64,000 bases of DNA. It comes from Kushneria indalinina DSM 14324. Its GTDB lineage: Bacteria > Pseudomonadota > Gammaproteobacteria > Pseudomonadales > Halomonadaceae. Positions 62,099-64,000 of the stretch are shown piece by piece. Position 1 is the first letter of the stretch. Each line of letters opens with the position of its first letter. Location of the stretch: assembly GCF_003385845.1 (NCBI RefSeq), contig NZ_QRDJ01000009.1, forward strand, positions 124,001 to 188,000, given 5' to 3'. The position numbers and the translations under genes are program-made. Under the pieces are notes generated by a model. The model saw nothing but the letters and a program-made list of their open reading frames with translations, did no database searches and was not told the DNA's origin.

Positions 62099-64000
62099 AT
62101 GCGCCAACGCTTTCTTTTGCCCCTGATCACGCTGTCCGCTGCATTTGTAAGCGCCCACACACTGGCCACGCAAATGCCGCCGGTGCCGGATCAGCGCCCC
62201 GGCCGGCTGGCGCAGGCCGAACAGGCCCTGAGCGAACGTCTGTCGCAGGCGCCCTGGATGGACCAGCGTCTCAGCTCTGACGAGCGCGCCCACGCGGCGC
62301 TCAACGAGATGACCACCACCGAGAAGATGTCACTGCTGGCCGGGGATTTCGCCGCCCCCATGGACCCCTCGAAGCAGGTGCGCGGCGCCATCGGCTCGGC
62401 CGGTTTCGTACCGGGCGTTAGCCGGCTGGGCATCCCCGCCCAGCAGCAGACCGATGCCGATCTCGGTGTGACCAACCCCGGCTGGATCGACCCGGACCGT
62501 CAGGCCACGGCGCTGCCCTCGGTGCTGGCTGCGGCCGCCACCTGGCAGCCCGAACTATCCCATCAGGGGGGCGAGATGATCGCCCGCGAGGCGCGCCACT
62601 ACGGCTTCAACGTGCTGCTGGGCGGTACGGCCGGCCTGGTGCGCGACCCGCGTGCCGGGCGCAACTACGAGATGCCCGGAGAAGACCCGCTGCTGTCGGG
62701 TCTGACGGCGGCGGCCAAGATCAACGGCATCGAAAGCCAGCACGTGATGTCGACCATCAAGCACTTCGCGATGAACGCCCAGGAGACCGGTCGCCACAAG
62801 CTGAGCGCCGACATTGATGAGCAGGCGCTGCAGGAGTCCGATCTGCTCTCGTTTCGCTACGCGCTGGAGCACAGCCACCCGGGGGCGGCGATGTGCGCCT
62901 ACAACCGGGTCAACGGCGACTACGCCTGTGAAAACGACTACCTGCTCAATCAGGTGCTCAAGGACGAATGGGGCTACCAGGGCTTTGTGATGTCGGACTG
63001 GGGGGCGGTCTACTCCGCCGCCCCCTCGGCCAACGCGGGCCTTGATCAGCAGTCGGCAGCCGAGGACTTCGACGGCGTGGTCTATTTCGGCGCCCCGCTG
63101 GAAAAGGCGGTCGAGCGCGGCGAGGTCTCCCATGAGCGCATCGATGACATGGCCTATCGCATTCTGCGCAGTACCTTCGCCGCCGGCATCGTGGATCATC
63201 CGCCCGCCGGTGAGCCCATCGACACCGAGGCCCACGCCGACGTGGCCCAGCGCATTGCCGAAAATGCCATGGTGCTGCTGAAAAACGATGATGAGGTGCT
63301 GCCGCTGGACGGCGCGCGGGACAAGCGCATCAGCGTCACGGGCGCCCATGCCGACCGCGCCGTGATCGCCGGCGGCGGCTCGGCCGCGGTGGTGCCGATG
63401 GACGGCGACGCCCTGCCGGATCTCAACCCACCCGCCGGTGTGAACACTCAGCGGCTGTATCCGAAGTCCTCACCGCTGGGCGCGATCGGTCTGCACGCGC
63501 CTGAATCAAATGTCACCTTCAGCGCCGGCGATGACATCGACGAGGCGGTGCGCCAGGCCCGTGACAGCGACGTGGCGGTGGTCTTTGCCCAGCAGTGGAC
63601 CTCGGAGACCATGGACATGCAGAGCCTGGCGCTGGAAGGCGAGCAGAACGCGCTGATCGAGGCGGTGGCGAAAGCCAATCCGCGCACGGTCGTGGTGCTG
63701 GAAACCGGCGGGCCGGTGGCCATGCCCTGGCGCGACGATGTGGCCGCCATCATGGAGGCCTGGTATCCGGGCCAGCGCGGCGGCGAGGCGATCGCCAATG
63801 TGCTCTTCGGGCAGCACAACCCGTCGGGCCGACTGCCGGTGACCTTTCCCAAAAATGATGAGCAGCTGCCGCGAGCGCAGGTGCCGGGGCTTTCCATCGG
63901 CAACAGCGCCTTTTTCGATGTCGACTACAACCGCGAAGGCGCCGATGTCGGCTATCGCTGGTTCGAACGCGAGGGCAAAACGCCGCTGTACGCCTTCGGC
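62099..64000 (+). CDS. Periplasmic GH3 beta-glucosidase (partial, runs off the window)
   Basis: The first 634 residues of a glycoside hydrolase family 3 enzyme. Signal peptide with FLLPLITLSAAFVSAHTLA; N-terminal barrel with KHFAMNAQETGRH and nucleophile Asp300 in GFVMSDWGA; then the C-terminal sandwich (ISVTGAHADRAVIAGGGSA, PGQRGGEAIANVLFGQHNPSGRLPVTFP). The catalytic acid/base region follows MDMQ. No stop before the window edge; relatives are about 700-750 residues. GGAG lies 11 bases before the ATG. Likely periplasmic release of glucose from beta-glucosides. Confidence 0.9.
   Translation, partial: MRQRFLLPLITLSAAFVSAHTLATQMPPVPDQRPGRLAQAEQALSERLSQAPWMDQRLSSDERAHAALNEMTTTEKMSLLAGDFAAPMDPSKQVRGAIGSAGFVPGVSRLGIPAQQQTDADLGVTNPGWIDPDRQATALPSVLAAAATWQPELSHQGGEMIAREARHYGFNVLLGGTAGLVRDPRAGRNYEMPGEDPLLSGLTAAAKINGIESQHVMSTIKHFAMNAQETGRHKLSADIDEQALQESDLLSFRYALEHSHPGAAMCAYNRVNGDYACENDYLLNQVLKDEWGYQGFVMSDWGAVYSAAPSANAGLDQQSAAEDFDGVVYFGAPLEKAVERGEVSHERIDDMAYRILRSTFAAGIVDHPPAGEPIDTEAHADVAQRIAENAMVLLKNDDEVLPLDGARDKRISVTGAHADRAVIAGGGSAAVVPMDGDALPDLNPPAGVNTQRLYPKSSPLGAIGLHAPESNVTFSAGDDIDEAVRQARDSDVAVVFAQQWTSETMDMQSLALEGEQNALIEAVAKANPRTVVVLETGGPVAMPWRDDVAAIMEAWYPGQRGGEAIANVLFGQHNPSGRLPVTFPKNDEQLPRAQVPGLSIGNSAFFDVDYNREGADVGYRWFEREGKTPLYAFG

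Overview
This 64 kb window reads as chromosomal DNA of a GC-rich gammaproteobacterium. The gene set (thiS-thiG-trmB, a PII/AmtB pair, xseB-ispA-dxs, an AapJQMP-type amino acid importer, a DctPQM TRAP transporter, a surface trehalase and tandem chemoreceptors) and the protein style suggest a member of the Halomonadaceae (Halomonas/Kushneria-like). That placement is inference; no rRNA or other taxonomic marker lies in the window. Most of the DNA is core or metabolic. I see no insertion sequence, prophage, CRISPR array, tRNA or rRNA gene.

Layout. 0-5.5 kb: thiS-thiG-trmB, an AGCS sodium:amino acid symporter, a DUF423 membrane protein, and an alpha/beta hydrolase overlapping a small lipoprotein gene. 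5.5-9.1 kb: a HisC-like aminotransferase, an LPS-kinase-like protein and a sulfite-oxidase-fold molybdoenzyme. 9.2-14.4 kb: a TRAP transporter operon (dctP-dctQ-dctM) with a SAF-domain oxidoreductase, divergent from a LysR regulator; this looks like a catabolic unit of unknown substrate. 14.4-18.6 kb: an amidase, a CaCA-type exchanger and a GNAT/nitrilase-family pair. 18.7-28.8 kb: lipoprotein trehalase, small secreted protein, comM, dld, a membrane metallophosphoesterase, an OPT transporter and ubiK. 29-32.8 kb: amtB, glnK, azoR, fpr.

33-45.7 kb is the most striking block. Four consecutive methyl-accepting chemotaxis genes are followed upstream by a complete amino acid ABC importer (aapJQMP). 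Each chemoreceptor gene has its own FliA (sigma28)-like promoter. The two receptors nearest the importer carry the full amino-acid-binding dCache motif. The importer and, separately, amtB have sigma54-type promoters with NtrC-like upstream sites, so nitrogen scavenging and chemotaxis to amino acids appear to be encoded side by side.

45.9-64 kb: hemE with an overlapping DUF393 gene, ribA, an MFS exporter, an acyl-CoA thioesterase, djlA, the isoprenoid operon xseB-ispA-dxs, and serA followed by a 26-codon membrane-peptide gene. Then come a zinc alcohol dehydrogenase, a beta-hydroxyacid dehydrogenase, two tandem PAP2 phosphatases (the first behind a Pho-box-like site), a D-threonine-aldolase-like PLP enzyme, and a GH3 beta-glucosidase that runs off the right edge.
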